A model generated the notes under the pieces. It was not told where the DNA came from. It saw only the letters and a program-made list of their open reading frames with translations, and searched no databases. Made by a program: the position numbers and the translations under genes. 6,057 nt of DNA. Source: Lachnospira sp. UBA5912 (GTDB lineage: Bacteria; Bacillota; Clostridia; Lachnospirales; Lachnospiraceae). The stretch is from assembly GCA_002435585.1 (NCBI GenBank), contig DJDY01000199.1, forward strand, positions 4,931 through 10,987, written 5' to 3'. Shown one piece after another: positions 1-4,263 of this stretch. Numbering within the stretch: the first letter of the stretch is position 1; each line of letters opens with the position of its first letter.

Positions 1-122
1 GCTGCAACTACAACACCTGCTGCTGCTGATACGCCAAATTCTTCTTCACATGCTTTAACTAAATCGTTTAATTCTAATACTGATAAACCTTTAATAACTT
101 CGATAATTTCCTGTGTAGTCAT
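1..122 (-). CDS. rplL: 50S ribosomal protein L7/L12, N-terminal part (cut by window edge)
   Basis: Forty codons are visible, starting [20 protein letters not shown] and continuing with [20 protein letters not shown]. This is the N-terminal dimerisation domain of L7/L12 followed by the beginning of the Ala/Val-rich hinge; the C-terminal factor-binding domain lies beyond position 1. L7/L12 dimers attach through this domain to the C-terminal helix of L10 and form the ribosomal stalk that recruits the translational GTPases. The ATG at 120-122 is preceded by GGAG at 132-135 with nine bases between, which fixes the start. It lies 133 bases downstream of rplJ in the same direction and is probably co-transcribed from the rplJ promoter. 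The gap contains only a weak hairpin (CTGTA at 171-175 against TACAG at 188-192) and no clear terminator. Confidence 0.97.
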   Translation of the reverse strand, partial: MTTQEIIEVIKGLSVLELNDLVKACEEEFGVSAAAGVVVA

Positions 123-255
123 TATTATAATCTCCTTTTAATAGTTTTAATTAAGTTTCGTTACATATCTCTGTACAAGGCAAGCCATACAGTCATGTCA
201 TAGCATACAGAATATGTCCGTCGATAATCTTTGTTACACTTATTATGCTGCGTAA

Positions 256-750
256 TTATGCAACCTCTTCGTTCTTCTCAGCGATCTGCTTAATAACACG
301 AGCAAAGTTTGTAATAGGTGACTGGATGCTTCCAAGGAACTTAGCAAGAAGTTCATCTCTTGAAGGAATGCTAGAAATAGCTGCGATTCCTGTAGCATCA
401 TAGTAAGTACCTTCAACAACACCACACTTAAGTTCAAGTGCATCTGCTGTCTTAGCAAAGTTAGCTAAAACTCTTGCTGGAGCTGTAGCATCTTCCTTGC
501 AGATTGCAATAGCGTTAGGTCCTTCAAGAACTTCTGCCATTGGCTCGAATTCTGTACCTGCAATTGCTCTCTTTACTAAAGTATTCTTATAAACCTTGTA
601 AACAACACCAGCTTCTCTTAACTGCTTACGAAGCTGTGTATCCTGTTCAACAGTTAAGCCACGGTAGTCAACTACCACAACGCCCTGAGCGCCTTCTAAG
701 CTTGCTTTGATTTCGTCTACGATAGGCTGCTTAAGTTCTACTTTTGCCAT
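256..750 (-). CDS. rplJ: 50S ribosomal protein L10
   Basis: The 164-residue product begins MAKVELKQPIVDEIKASLEG, then has the GVVVVDYRGLTV and VYKNTLVKRA segments typical of the L10 N-terminal rRNA-binding domain (about residues 1-130), and ends in a helix rich in charged residues (IKQIAEKNEEVA) that carries the L7/L12 dimers. Length is normal for the family. The ATG at 748-750 has an AGGAGG at 760-765 with nine bases between. L10 anchors the L7/L12 stalk to 23S rRNA near the L11 site, and the L10–L7/L12 complex is the known autoregulator that binds the leader of its own mRNA. Here rplJ follows a long structured leader with an attenuator and has its own promoter (1075-1104), so it is probably uncoupled from rplA upstream and transcribed together with rplL. 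Confidence 0.98.
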   Translation of the reverse strand: MAKVELKQPIVDEIKASLEGAQGVVVVDYRGLTVEQDTQLRKQLREAGVVYKVYKNTLVKRAIAGTEFEPMAEVLEGPNAIAICKEDATAPARVLANFAKTADALELKCGVVEGTYYDATGIAAISSIPSRDELLAKFLGSIQSPITNFARVIKQIAEKNEEVA

Positions 751-774
751 GAATATTTACCTCCTGTTAGATTA

Positions 775-1067
775 TATCTGTTTCCAGATAATTCTGCCCA
801 GACGTACAATGTATCAGGCTATCAAAAAAGCCCTCCTGCCGCTACGACAGGAGGACTGAATAAACTGATAAATATACCTCAGAACTGTTACTTTCATATC
901 TTTCATCAGCATTACATGTTCATAGCACATAAAGCCATATGAAGCAGACACATTCTGAAATACAAGTCTGTCCTCGGTAGGCGTATTACCTTTAACCCTT
1001 TCGGGACCTGCTGTCTTAGGCAAAACGTGAAATATAACTTTCACTTTGTGTGTGAAAAGCCACACAC
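775..1067 (-). promoter_or_regulatory. L10 leader RNA (ribosomal stalk autoregulatory leader)
   Basis: The RNA between the promoter and rplJ contains the conserved L10-leader signature CCTAAGACAGCAGG (plus-strand 1007-1020) and CCGAGGACAG (ending near 968), enclosing a CCC-GAAA-GGG hairpin. It matches the family catalogued in Rfam as L10_leader, recalled from memory rather than searched. Before the core are two hairpins: GTGTGTG/CACACAC near the 5' end and GTGAAA/TTTCAC. After it come the attenuator (824-857) and a small GAAA-loop hairpin (775-790) ten bases before the rplJ ribosome binding site. Established role: the L10–L7/L12 complex binds the kink-turn region and lowers expression of its operon. 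An 83-codon open frame crossing this leader has no ribosome binding site and is not a gene. Confidence 0.9.
824..857 (-). terminator. Attenuator (intrinsic terminator) in the L10 leader
   Basis: Read on the minus strand, a 12-bp stem (plus-strand 846-857 with 829-840, two G·U pairs) has a five-base GTAGC loop and is followed by a run of six U. The run overlaps the foot of the stem, the usual layout of a rho-independent terminator. It lies within the leader, about 75 bases before the rplJ start, so it acts as an attenuator, not an operon end. An 8-bp alternative helix (847-854 with 877-880 plus 885-888, four bases bulged) would take up one arm and prevent it forming. Confidence 0.88.
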
Positions 1068-1074
1068 AGCTGAT

Positions 1075-1104
1075 AGTATACTATCATAATATATAGGTTG
1101 TCAA
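1075..1104 (-). promoter_or_regulatory. Sigma-A type promoter for rplJ-rplL
   Basis: On the minus strand, TTGACA (plus-strand 1099-1104, exact consensus) is followed after 18 bases by TATACT (1075-1080, five of six). The DNA just upstream (1105-1142) is almost pure A/T and could serve as an UP element. Transcription would start near 1067, immediately before the first hairpin of the L10 leader, which supports the assignment. Confidence 0.82.
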
Positions 1105-1107
1105 CCA

Positions 1108-1142
1108 TTTTTACAAAATATGTTACAAATATGTTGTAAAAA
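1108..1142. repeat. AT-rich inverted repeat with internal tandem copies, upstream of the rplJ promoter
   Basis: TTTTTACAA (1108-1116) and TTGTAAAAA (1134-1142) are perfect 9-bp inverted arms. Inside them TTACAAAATATG (1111-1122) is followed directly by TTACAAATATG (1123-1133), a near-exact tandem copy. The block lies between the rplA stop and the rplJ -35 box. It may be a weak terminator for rplA or an UP-type element; the sequence does not decide between these. Confidence 0.5.
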
Positions 1143-1187
1143 CAAGTATATGCATTATCGTTCTGAGTTTATCCCAAAAACAACATA

Positions 1188-1883
1188 TTAGCCAACATAC
1201 TTAGCTGTGCTAACCTTAACACCAGGTCCCATAGTTGCTGTAAGAACAACACTCTTTAAATACTGACCCTTAAGTGAAGATGGCTTAGCCTTAACGATTG
1301 CATCCATAATAGCCTGGAAGTTGTCTGATAACTGCTCCTCTGTGAATGAAGCCTTACCAATTGGCACGTGAATGATATTAGTCTTATCAAGTCTGTACTC
1401 GATCTTACCAGCCTTAATATCATTAACAGCTTTTGTTACGTCCATAGTAACTGTACCAGCCTTAGGGTTTGGCATTAAGCCCTTAGGTCCGAGTACACGT
1501 CCGAGACGACCAACAACGCCCATCATATCAGGTGTAGCAACAACTACATCGAAATCAAACCAGTTATCGTTCTGGATCTTAGGAATAAGTTCCTCGCCAC
1601 CAACGAAATCTGCACCAGCTGCTTCAGCTTCATCAGCCTTAGCGCCCTTAGCAAATACTAAAACCTTAACAGTCTTACCTGTTCCGTGTGGAAGAACAAC
1701 AGCTCCTCTGATCTGCTGCTCAGCGTGACGTCCATCACAACCTGTTCTGATATGAGCTTCGATAGTCTCATCGAACTTTGCAACTGCACTCTTCTTTACT
1801 AAAGAAACTGCGTCAGCTGCTTCATATAATGTCTGGCGGTCAATATTCTTGGCTGCCTCTACGTATTTCTTTCCTCTTTTCAT
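1188..1883 (-). CDS. rplA: 50S ribosomal protein L1
   Basis: The 231-residue product has the full L1 architecture: N-terminal [16 protein letters not shown], the VVLPHGTGK segment near residues 62-70, a middle domain with [15 protein letters not shown] (about 132-146), and the C-terminal signature [21 protein letters not shown] near residues 160-180. Length is typical. L1 binds helices 76-78 of 23S rRNA, forms the mobile stalk on the E-site side and helps release deacylated tRNA; in several bacteria it also represses the L11–L1 mRNA. The ATG at 1881-1883 has AGGAGG at 1890-1895, six bases away. An RNA motif resembling the 23S L1 site ends one base upstream of this ribosome binding site, so L1 probably represses its own translation directly. 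It lies 176 bases after the rplK stop. Confidence 0.98.
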   Translation of the reverse strand: MKRGKKYVEAAKNIDRQTLYEAADAVSLVKKSAVAKFDETIEAHIRTGCDGRHAEQQIRGAVVLPHGTGKTVKVLVFAKGAKADEAEAAGADFVGGEELIPKIQNDNWFDFDVVVATPDMMGVVGRLGRVLGPKGLMPNPKAGTVTMDVTKAVNDIKAGKIEYRLDKTNIIHVPIGKASFTEEQLSDNFQAIMDAIVKAKPSSLKGQYLKSVVLTATMGPGVKVSTAKYVG

Positions 1884-1896
1884 TATAAACCTCCTA

Positions 1897-1932
1897 GTGG
1901 TATTATCGGAAGGATTCTATCTTTCCTCCCAC
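1897..1932 (-). promoter_or_regulatory. Candidate L1-binding RNA motif in front of rplA
   Basis: Read on the minus strand, GTGG, then GA, then an inner helix (GGAAAGAT against ATCCTTCC with one A·C mismatch and an AGA loop), then GATAATA, then CCAC closing on the first GTGG. The asymmetric internal loop, two bases on one side and seven on the other, and the string GATAATACCAC closely resemble the 23S rRNA L1 site (GUGGGAG … GAAAUACCAC). A single base separates the motif from the AGGAGG of rplA (1890-1895), so bound protein should block initiation. Identification is by motif recall and hand folding. Confidence 0.7.
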
Positions 1933-2059
1933 ATATTGAACAATCCCGGAAAATTATAGGATTAATCTGTCCGCCTGTTCTTCTATGAAATCTCTAATAA
2001 TCAATTGAAAGTAATTAATCATTAATAATCAATTACAGTAGCTGTAGATACGTATAGAA

Positions 2060-2485
2060 TTAGTCTTCTACAACGATACCCATACTCTTAGCAGTACCTT
2101 CGATCATAGATGTAGCTGCTTCGATAGTAGCTGCATTAAGATCTGGCATCTTAAGCTCAGCGATCTTCTGAACTTCAGCTCTCTTGATTGTAGCAACCTT
2201 AGTCTTGTTAGGAACACCTGAACCTGACTTAATGTTGCAAGCCTTCTTAAGAAGAACTGCAGCAGGTGGAGTCTTTGTGATGAAGCTGAAGCTTCTATCA
2301 GCATAAACTGTAATAACTACAGGGATGATTAAGTCACCCTGATCTGCTGTCTTTGCATTAAACTGCTTTGTAAATTCTACAATGTTAACACCATGCTGAC
2401 CAAGTGCTGGACCAACTGGTGGAGCTGGTGTAGCCTTGCCGGCAGGAATCTGTAATTTAATATAACCTGTTACTTTCTTTGCCAT
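2060..2485 (-). CDS. rplK: 50S ribosomal protein L11
   Basis: The 141-residue product begins [20 protein letters not shown], followed by the proline-rich [16 protein letters not shown] motif of the L11 N-terminal domain (residues about 20-35, the thiostrepton-sensitive GTPase-associated region). It continues with the C-terminal rRNA-binding domain ([11 protein letters not shown] near 73-83, [13 protein letters not shown] near 88-100) and ends in the family motif [10 protein letters not shown]. Length is standard. The ATG at 2483-2485 has AGGAGG at 2493-2498, seven bases away. L11 binds the 1070 region of 23S rRNA at the base of the L7/L12 stalk and is needed for the RelA/Rel stringent response. 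The gene is preceded by a candidate promoter and an L1-site-like RNA motif and is followed by rplA. Confidence 0.98.
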   Translation of the reverse strand: MAKKVTGYIKLQIPAGKATPAPPVGPALGQHGVNIVEFTKQFNAKTADQGDLIIPVVITVYADRSFSFITKTPPAAVLLKKACNIKSGSGVPNKTKVATIKRAEVQKIAELKMPDLNAATIEAATSMIEGTAKSMGIVVED

Positions 2486-2507
2486 TGTGGCACCTCCTAA
2501 TTATAAA

Positions 2508-2539
2508 TGTGGTTTATGGCGGCTATTAAGCCTCCCACA
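2508..2539 (-). promoter_or_regulatory. L1-binding RNA motif in the rplK leader
   Basis: Read on the minus strand, TGTGG, then GA, then a four-base-pair helix GGCT/AGCC closed by a TAAT loop, then GCCATAAA, then CCACA pairing with TGTGG. This has the same layout as the 23S rRNA site of ribosomal protein L1 and as the L1 repressor sites known in L11–L1 operon leaders. It ends nine bases before the rplK AGGAGG (2493-2498), the right place for translational repression. The identification rests on the GTGGGAG core, the asymmetric loop and the gene context. Confidence 0.78.
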
Positions 2540-2601
2540 GGTGAATAACGCATATTCATAATCTATACAGACCATGTATATATGCCATCCATATACACAC
2601 A

Positions 2602-2628
2602 AACATATAACATATGCTGTCATGTCAA
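2602..2628 (-). promoter_or_regulatory. Candidate promoter for rplK-rplA
   Basis: An exact TTGACA lies on the minus strand (plus-strand 2623-2628). The best -10 is TATGTT (2602-2607, four of six) at a short 15-base spacing; 17 bases gives the poor TGTTTG. The position, 117 or more bases before rplK and upstream of the L1 motif, is what a leader promoter needs. A hairpin (TATATG 2579-2584 with CATATA 2590-2595) would lie near the 5' end of the RNA. The -10 is weak, so this remains tentative. Confidence 0.4.
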
Positions 2629-2630
2629 AA

Positions 2631-2664
2631 CTATGATACTAGTCTGTAAACTGTTTTCTCATAG
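2631..2664 (-). terminator. Weak terminator-like inverted repeat after nusG
   Basis: CTATGA and TCATAG (plus-strand 2631-2636 and 2659-2664) are perfect inverted arms 22 bases apart, and on the minus strand the second arm runs straight into TTTT, which overlaps the -35 box of the candidate rplK promoter. The long loop and short stem make it at best a partial terminator between the nusG and rplK units. Confidence 0.3.
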
Positions 2665-2689
2665 CATCCCGGATTGATTATCACCTTGA

Positions 2690-3232
2690 TTACAGTACCT
2701 TCACGTCTGTGAAGTCAACTTCGACCGGTGTTTCACGACCGAACATTTCAACATTAATAGTGACACACTGCTTGCCCTCATTAATGCTTGTGATCTGACC
2801 TACTGTATTCTCCCAGGCACCTGAAAGAATCTGAATCTGATCACCAACCTTACCAGCGAATTCAACCACTGGCTTAGATTCTTCAACTGAACCATTCTCA
2901 TCATCGATTCCGAATGATTTAACCTCAGCTGGAGATAATGGCACTGGCTTAGATCCAGGACCAACGAACCCCGTTACACCTCTGGTATTTCTGACAACAT
3001 ACCAGCTGTCATCATTCATAACCATCTTTACAAAGACATAACCTGGGAATATCTTTCTCTCAACTGTCTTTGGCTTGCCGTTATTCACTTCGACTACTGT
3101 CTCAACTGGCACAAGCACATCAAAGATCTGGTCCTGAAGATTTCTGTTCTCAACTGTCTTTAAGATATTAACCCTTACATTATTCTCATAGCCAGAATAA
3201 GTATGAGCCACATACCATTTTGCTTCGTCCAT
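2690..3232 (-). CDS. nusG: Transcription termination/antitermination factor NusG
   Basis: The 180-residue product opens with MDEAKWYVAHTYSGYENNV, the WYV-H-YSGYE signature of the NGN domain, which spans roughly residues 5-110 and includes ERKIFPGYVFVKM and the RNTRGVTGFVG segment. A KOW domain follows at about 125-178 (VGDQIQILSGAWENTVGQIT), ending EVDFTDVKVL. NusG binds the RNA polymerase clamp and links it to Rho, NusE/S10 and regulatory pausing. Length is typical of Firmicutes. It starts 15 bases after the secE stop; the best ribosome binding site (AAGG…AAGGTGA just before 3232) partly overlaps the secE stop, suggesting translational coupling. It is followed by a 204-base gap before rplK. 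Confidence 0.97.
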   Translation of the reverse strand: MDEAKWYVAHTYSGYENNVRVNILKTVENRNLQDQIFDVLVPVETVVEVNNGKPKTVERKIFPGYVFVKMVMNDDSWYVVRNTRGVTGFVGPGSKPVPLSPAEVKSFGIDDENGSVEESKPVVEFAGKVGDQIQILSGAWENTVGQITSINEGKQCVTINVEMFGRETPVEVDFTDVKVL

Positions 3233-3247
3233 CTGATCACCTTTTCC

Positions 3248-3451
3248 TTACTTTACAATGAATTCAATTCCAAAGCGAACAATCAAGTCCACAACTGAAA
3301 TAATTACACCTAATAATACGGATACAACCAATACAGCGATGGTTTCCTTTGTAAGTGATTTCTGGTCTGGCCAAATGATCTTAGAGAACTCTGCCTTAAG
3401 TCCCTTGAACCAGCTCTTTTTCTGTTTCTTTGTCTTAACAGCTTCACTCAT
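3248..3451 (-). CDS. secE: Preprotein translocase subunit SecE
   Basis: The product is 67 residues, the short one-helix form found in most Gram-positives. A basic N-terminus (KTKKQKKSWFKGLKAEF, about residues 6-22) and the SecE signature KIIWPDQKSLTKET (about 24-37) precede one transmembrane segment (about 38-61, IAVLVVSVLLGVIISVVDLI). SecE clamps the two halves of SecY in the membrane translocon. The ATG at 3449-3451 has GAGG at 3459-3462, seven bases away. It lies 22 bases after rpmG and 15 before nusG, in the usual rpmG–secE–nusG order. Confidence 0.97.
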   Translation of the reverse strand: MSEAVKTKKQKKSWFKGLKAEFSKIIWPDQKSLTKETIAVLVVSVLLGVIISVVDLIVRFGIEFIVK

Positions 3452-3473
3452 CTTAATACCTCACTGATACTAA

Positions 3474-3623
3474 TTACTTTGTTTCCTTGTGTAATGTGTG
3501 TGACTTACAGAACTTGCAATACTTCTTAGTTTCCATTCTGTCTGGATGGGCTTTCTTTTCCTTAGTCATGTTGTAATTGCGCTGTTTACACTCTGTACAT
3601 GCCAATGTTATCTTTACTCGCAC
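3474..3623 (-). CDS. rpmG: 50S ribosomal protein L33, zinc-binding form
   Basis: A 49-codon gene that starts at GTG (3621-3623): [20 protein letters not shown], then [19 protein letters not shown], ending [10 protein letters not shown]. The four cysteines at residues 9, 12, 36 and 39 form the C-x2-C…C-x2-C zinc ribbon of the zinc-dependent L33 type. The start is fixed by a strong GGAGGTGG (around 3629-3636) and by the conserved N-terminus; the only in-frame ATG further in (residue 19) would remove the first cysteine pair. L33 sits on the large subunit near the E site. In zinc-starved Firmicutes such forms can be replaced by cysteine-free paralogues. First gene of the secE–nusG unit. Confidence 0.95.
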   Translation of the reverse strand: MRVKITLACTECKQRNYNMTKEKKAHPDRMETKKYCKFCKSHTLHKETK

Positions 3624-3630
3624 AACTTCC

Positions 3631-3673
3631 ACCTCCAATTATTTATTTTGCAGGTGTTATTAACACCAATTGG
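3631..3673 (-). promoter_or_regulatory. Structured rpmG 5' leader with possible ribosome-binding-site sequestering helix
   Basis: GGTGTT/AACACC arms (plus-strand 3662-3667 and 3653-3658, three-base loop) form a compact hairpin. CCAATT (3668-3673) can pair with AATTGG (3635-3640), which overlaps the first two G of the rpmG ribosome binding site. The CACCT of the hairpin can alternatively pair with AGGTG of that site. Two competing folds are therefore possible, one hiding the site. No known riboswitch class is recognised; this is a structural observation only. Confidence 0.4.
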
Positions 3674-3743
3674 TTTTTTCTTATATCCTGAATCGTTGGG
3701 TCAAATCAGGGCATAAAAAAAAGACCGCTTCCATAGCCAGCCT

Positions 3744-3773
3744 AATATATCACATTATTCAACAATCCGTCAA
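3744..3773 (-). promoter_or_regulatory. Sigma-A type promoter for rpmG-secE-nusG
   Basis: On the minus strand, TTGACG (plus-strand 3768-3773, five of six) is followed after 18 bases by TATATT (3744-3749, five of six) preceded by TGA, an extended -10. The DNA upstream of the -35 is very AT-rich and could act as an UP element. The start would be near 3737, giving a leader of about 115 bases that includes a run of eight U near its 5' end (from around 3723). Confidence 0.8.
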
Positions 3774-3813
3774 CCCATTTGTTATTAATTTTATAACTTT
3801 TATTTCTTTTTAT

Positions 3814-3845
3814 ATTGTATTTATATTTGCATTGTATTTATATTT
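3814..3845. repeat. 15-bp tandem direct repeat
   Basis: ATTGTATTTATATTT occurs at 3814-3828 and again, identically, at 3831-3845, a period of 17 bases. It lies in T-rich non-coding DNA upstream of the rpmG promoter. A replication-slippage duplication is the simplest explanation. Confidence 0.85.
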
Positions 3846-3971
3846 CGGATGTTTGACACCCCAAAAGCCACGCAGCCCAGTAATAGTCTTATTTTTCGTA
3901 AATTTTTCTTTTATTTCGTTGACATGTCTTACATTTTCAAATTTTTATTATAAAATTTTACTATAAAAGGA

Positions 3972-4000
3972 TTGCAAAATCAACATTATGCTTATAAAAT
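3972..4000 (+). promoter_or_regulatory. Possible sigma-A type promoter facing the inverted repeats
   Basis: TTGCAA (3972-3977, four of six) and TAAAAT (3995-4000, five of six) are 17 bases apart on the plus strand. Transcription would begin near 4007, just ahead of the nested inverted repeat at 4012-4049. In such AT-rich DNA chance matches are common, so confidence is low. Confidence 0.25.
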
Positions 4001-4011
4001 AAGAATAAACT

Positions 4012-4049
4012 ATTATCAAACCGACTATAGAATAGTCTGTATTGATAAT
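4012..4049. repeat. Nested perfect inverted repeat
   Basis: Outer arms ATTATCAA (4012-4019) and TTGATAAT (4042-4049) are perfect over 8 bp; inner arms GACTAT (4023-4028) and ATAGTC (4032-4037) are perfect over 6 bp around AGA. As RNA this gives a two-storey hairpin with a small internal loop (ACC against TGTA). There is no U run after it, so it is not a normal terminator. Confidence 0.75.
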
Positions 4050-4051
4050 TC

Positions 4052-4083
4052 ATATTCAACAACTAACCAAATTTATTGAATAT
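4052..4083. repeat. Second 8-bp inverted repeat
   Basis: ATATTCAA (4052-4059) and TTGAATAT (4076-4083) are perfect inverted arms around a 16-base AT-rich spacer, starting two bases after the preceding nested repeat. A dimeric-regulator operator or the second hairpin of one RNA would both fit. Confidence 0.65.
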
Positions 4084-4161
4084 ACATTTATCTCACACAA
4101 TGCATTAACTATTGCATAATTTATTCACGCATAATACTTCGGGAAATGGACTTCCCTTATA

Positions 4162-4188
4162 TCATGTGGTGTTTGCATATGCCGATAA
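4162..4188 (+). promoter_or_regulatory. Putative sigma-28 (FliA/SigD) promoter for the FliD-like gene
   Basis: GCCGATAA at 4181-4188 is an exact match to the eight-base sigma-28 -10 element. Fifteen bases upstream, where TAAA is expected, the sequence is TCAT (4162-4165), only two of four. The start would be near 4195, giving a leader of about 69 bases. The -10 match together with a flagellar-type gene downstream supports the call; the poor -35 argues for caution. Confidence 0.5.
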
Positions 4189-4250
4189 AGATAAGTGATG
4201 ATACTCACATATCTACAATAGATAATTGTACAGATTGATTATACAGACAA

Positions 4251-4258
4251 GGAGGTGA
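4251..4258 (+). promoter_or_regulatory. Ribosome binding site that decides the FliD-like start
   Basis: GGAGGTGA, within a longer AAGGAGGTGA, is a near-perfect match to the 16S 3' end and stands eight bases from the ATG at 4264. An in-frame GTG at 4255 lies inside this site and so cannot be the start. Confidence 0.92.
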
Positions 4259-4263
4259 CTGTT

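Larger units (their letters stand above)
3774..4254. other. Gene-free, repeat-rich intergenic region between divergent genes
   Basis: No convincing gene is seen in these 480 bases on either strand. The left third is T-rich and holds a 15-bp tandem repeat (3814-3845) and an AAATTTT/AAAATTT inverted repeat (3939-3958). The middle has a candidate promoter (3972-4000) followed by two strong inverted repeats (4012-4049, 4052-4083). A short inverted repeat ATGCA/TGCAT (4100-4117) and a GGGAA/TTCCC hairpin (4141-4156) follow. The right end carries a sigma-28-like -10 element (4181-4188) and a TATCTA/TAGATA hairpin (4210-4224) in the leader of the FliD-like gene. Confidence 0.75.

Noticed and set aside
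814..1065. 83-codon minus-strand frame beginning MWLFTHKVKVIF
   Set aside because: It coincides with the L10 leader and crosses its conserved core and the attenuator stem; no ribosome binding site precedes its start, which would lie at the very 5' end of the RNA.
1372..1728. 118-codon plus-strand frame
   Set aside because: Antisense shadow of rplA, with no ribosome binding site and low-complexity Ser/Thr/Pro composition.
3720..3742. Eight-U run after a GC-containing segment near the rpmG transcript start, as an attenuator
   Set aside because: The only pairing that would make a stem needs bases upstream of the expected transcription start, and it is weak with two G·U pairs.
3853..3924. Two exact TTGACA hexamers on the plus strand (3853-3858, 3919-3924)
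   Set aside because: No acceptable -10 box lies 16-18 bases downstream of either; probably chance in this T-rich region.
3670..3966. 98-codon plus-strand frame with a membrane-protein look
   Set aside because: It overlaps the rpmG promoter and leader, has no ribosome binding site, and its hydrophobic Phe/Ile-rich stretch follows from T-rich non-coding DNA.
4126..4131. CACGCA, reminiscent of the start of the c-di-GMP-I (GEMM) riboswitch
   Set aside because: The following conserved GEMM core and tetraloop-receptor sequences are absent; six bases are not evidence.
4255..4257. GTG as the start of the FliD-like gene
   Set aside because: It lies inside the GGAGGTGA ribosome binding site; the ATG at 4264 has ideal spacing.
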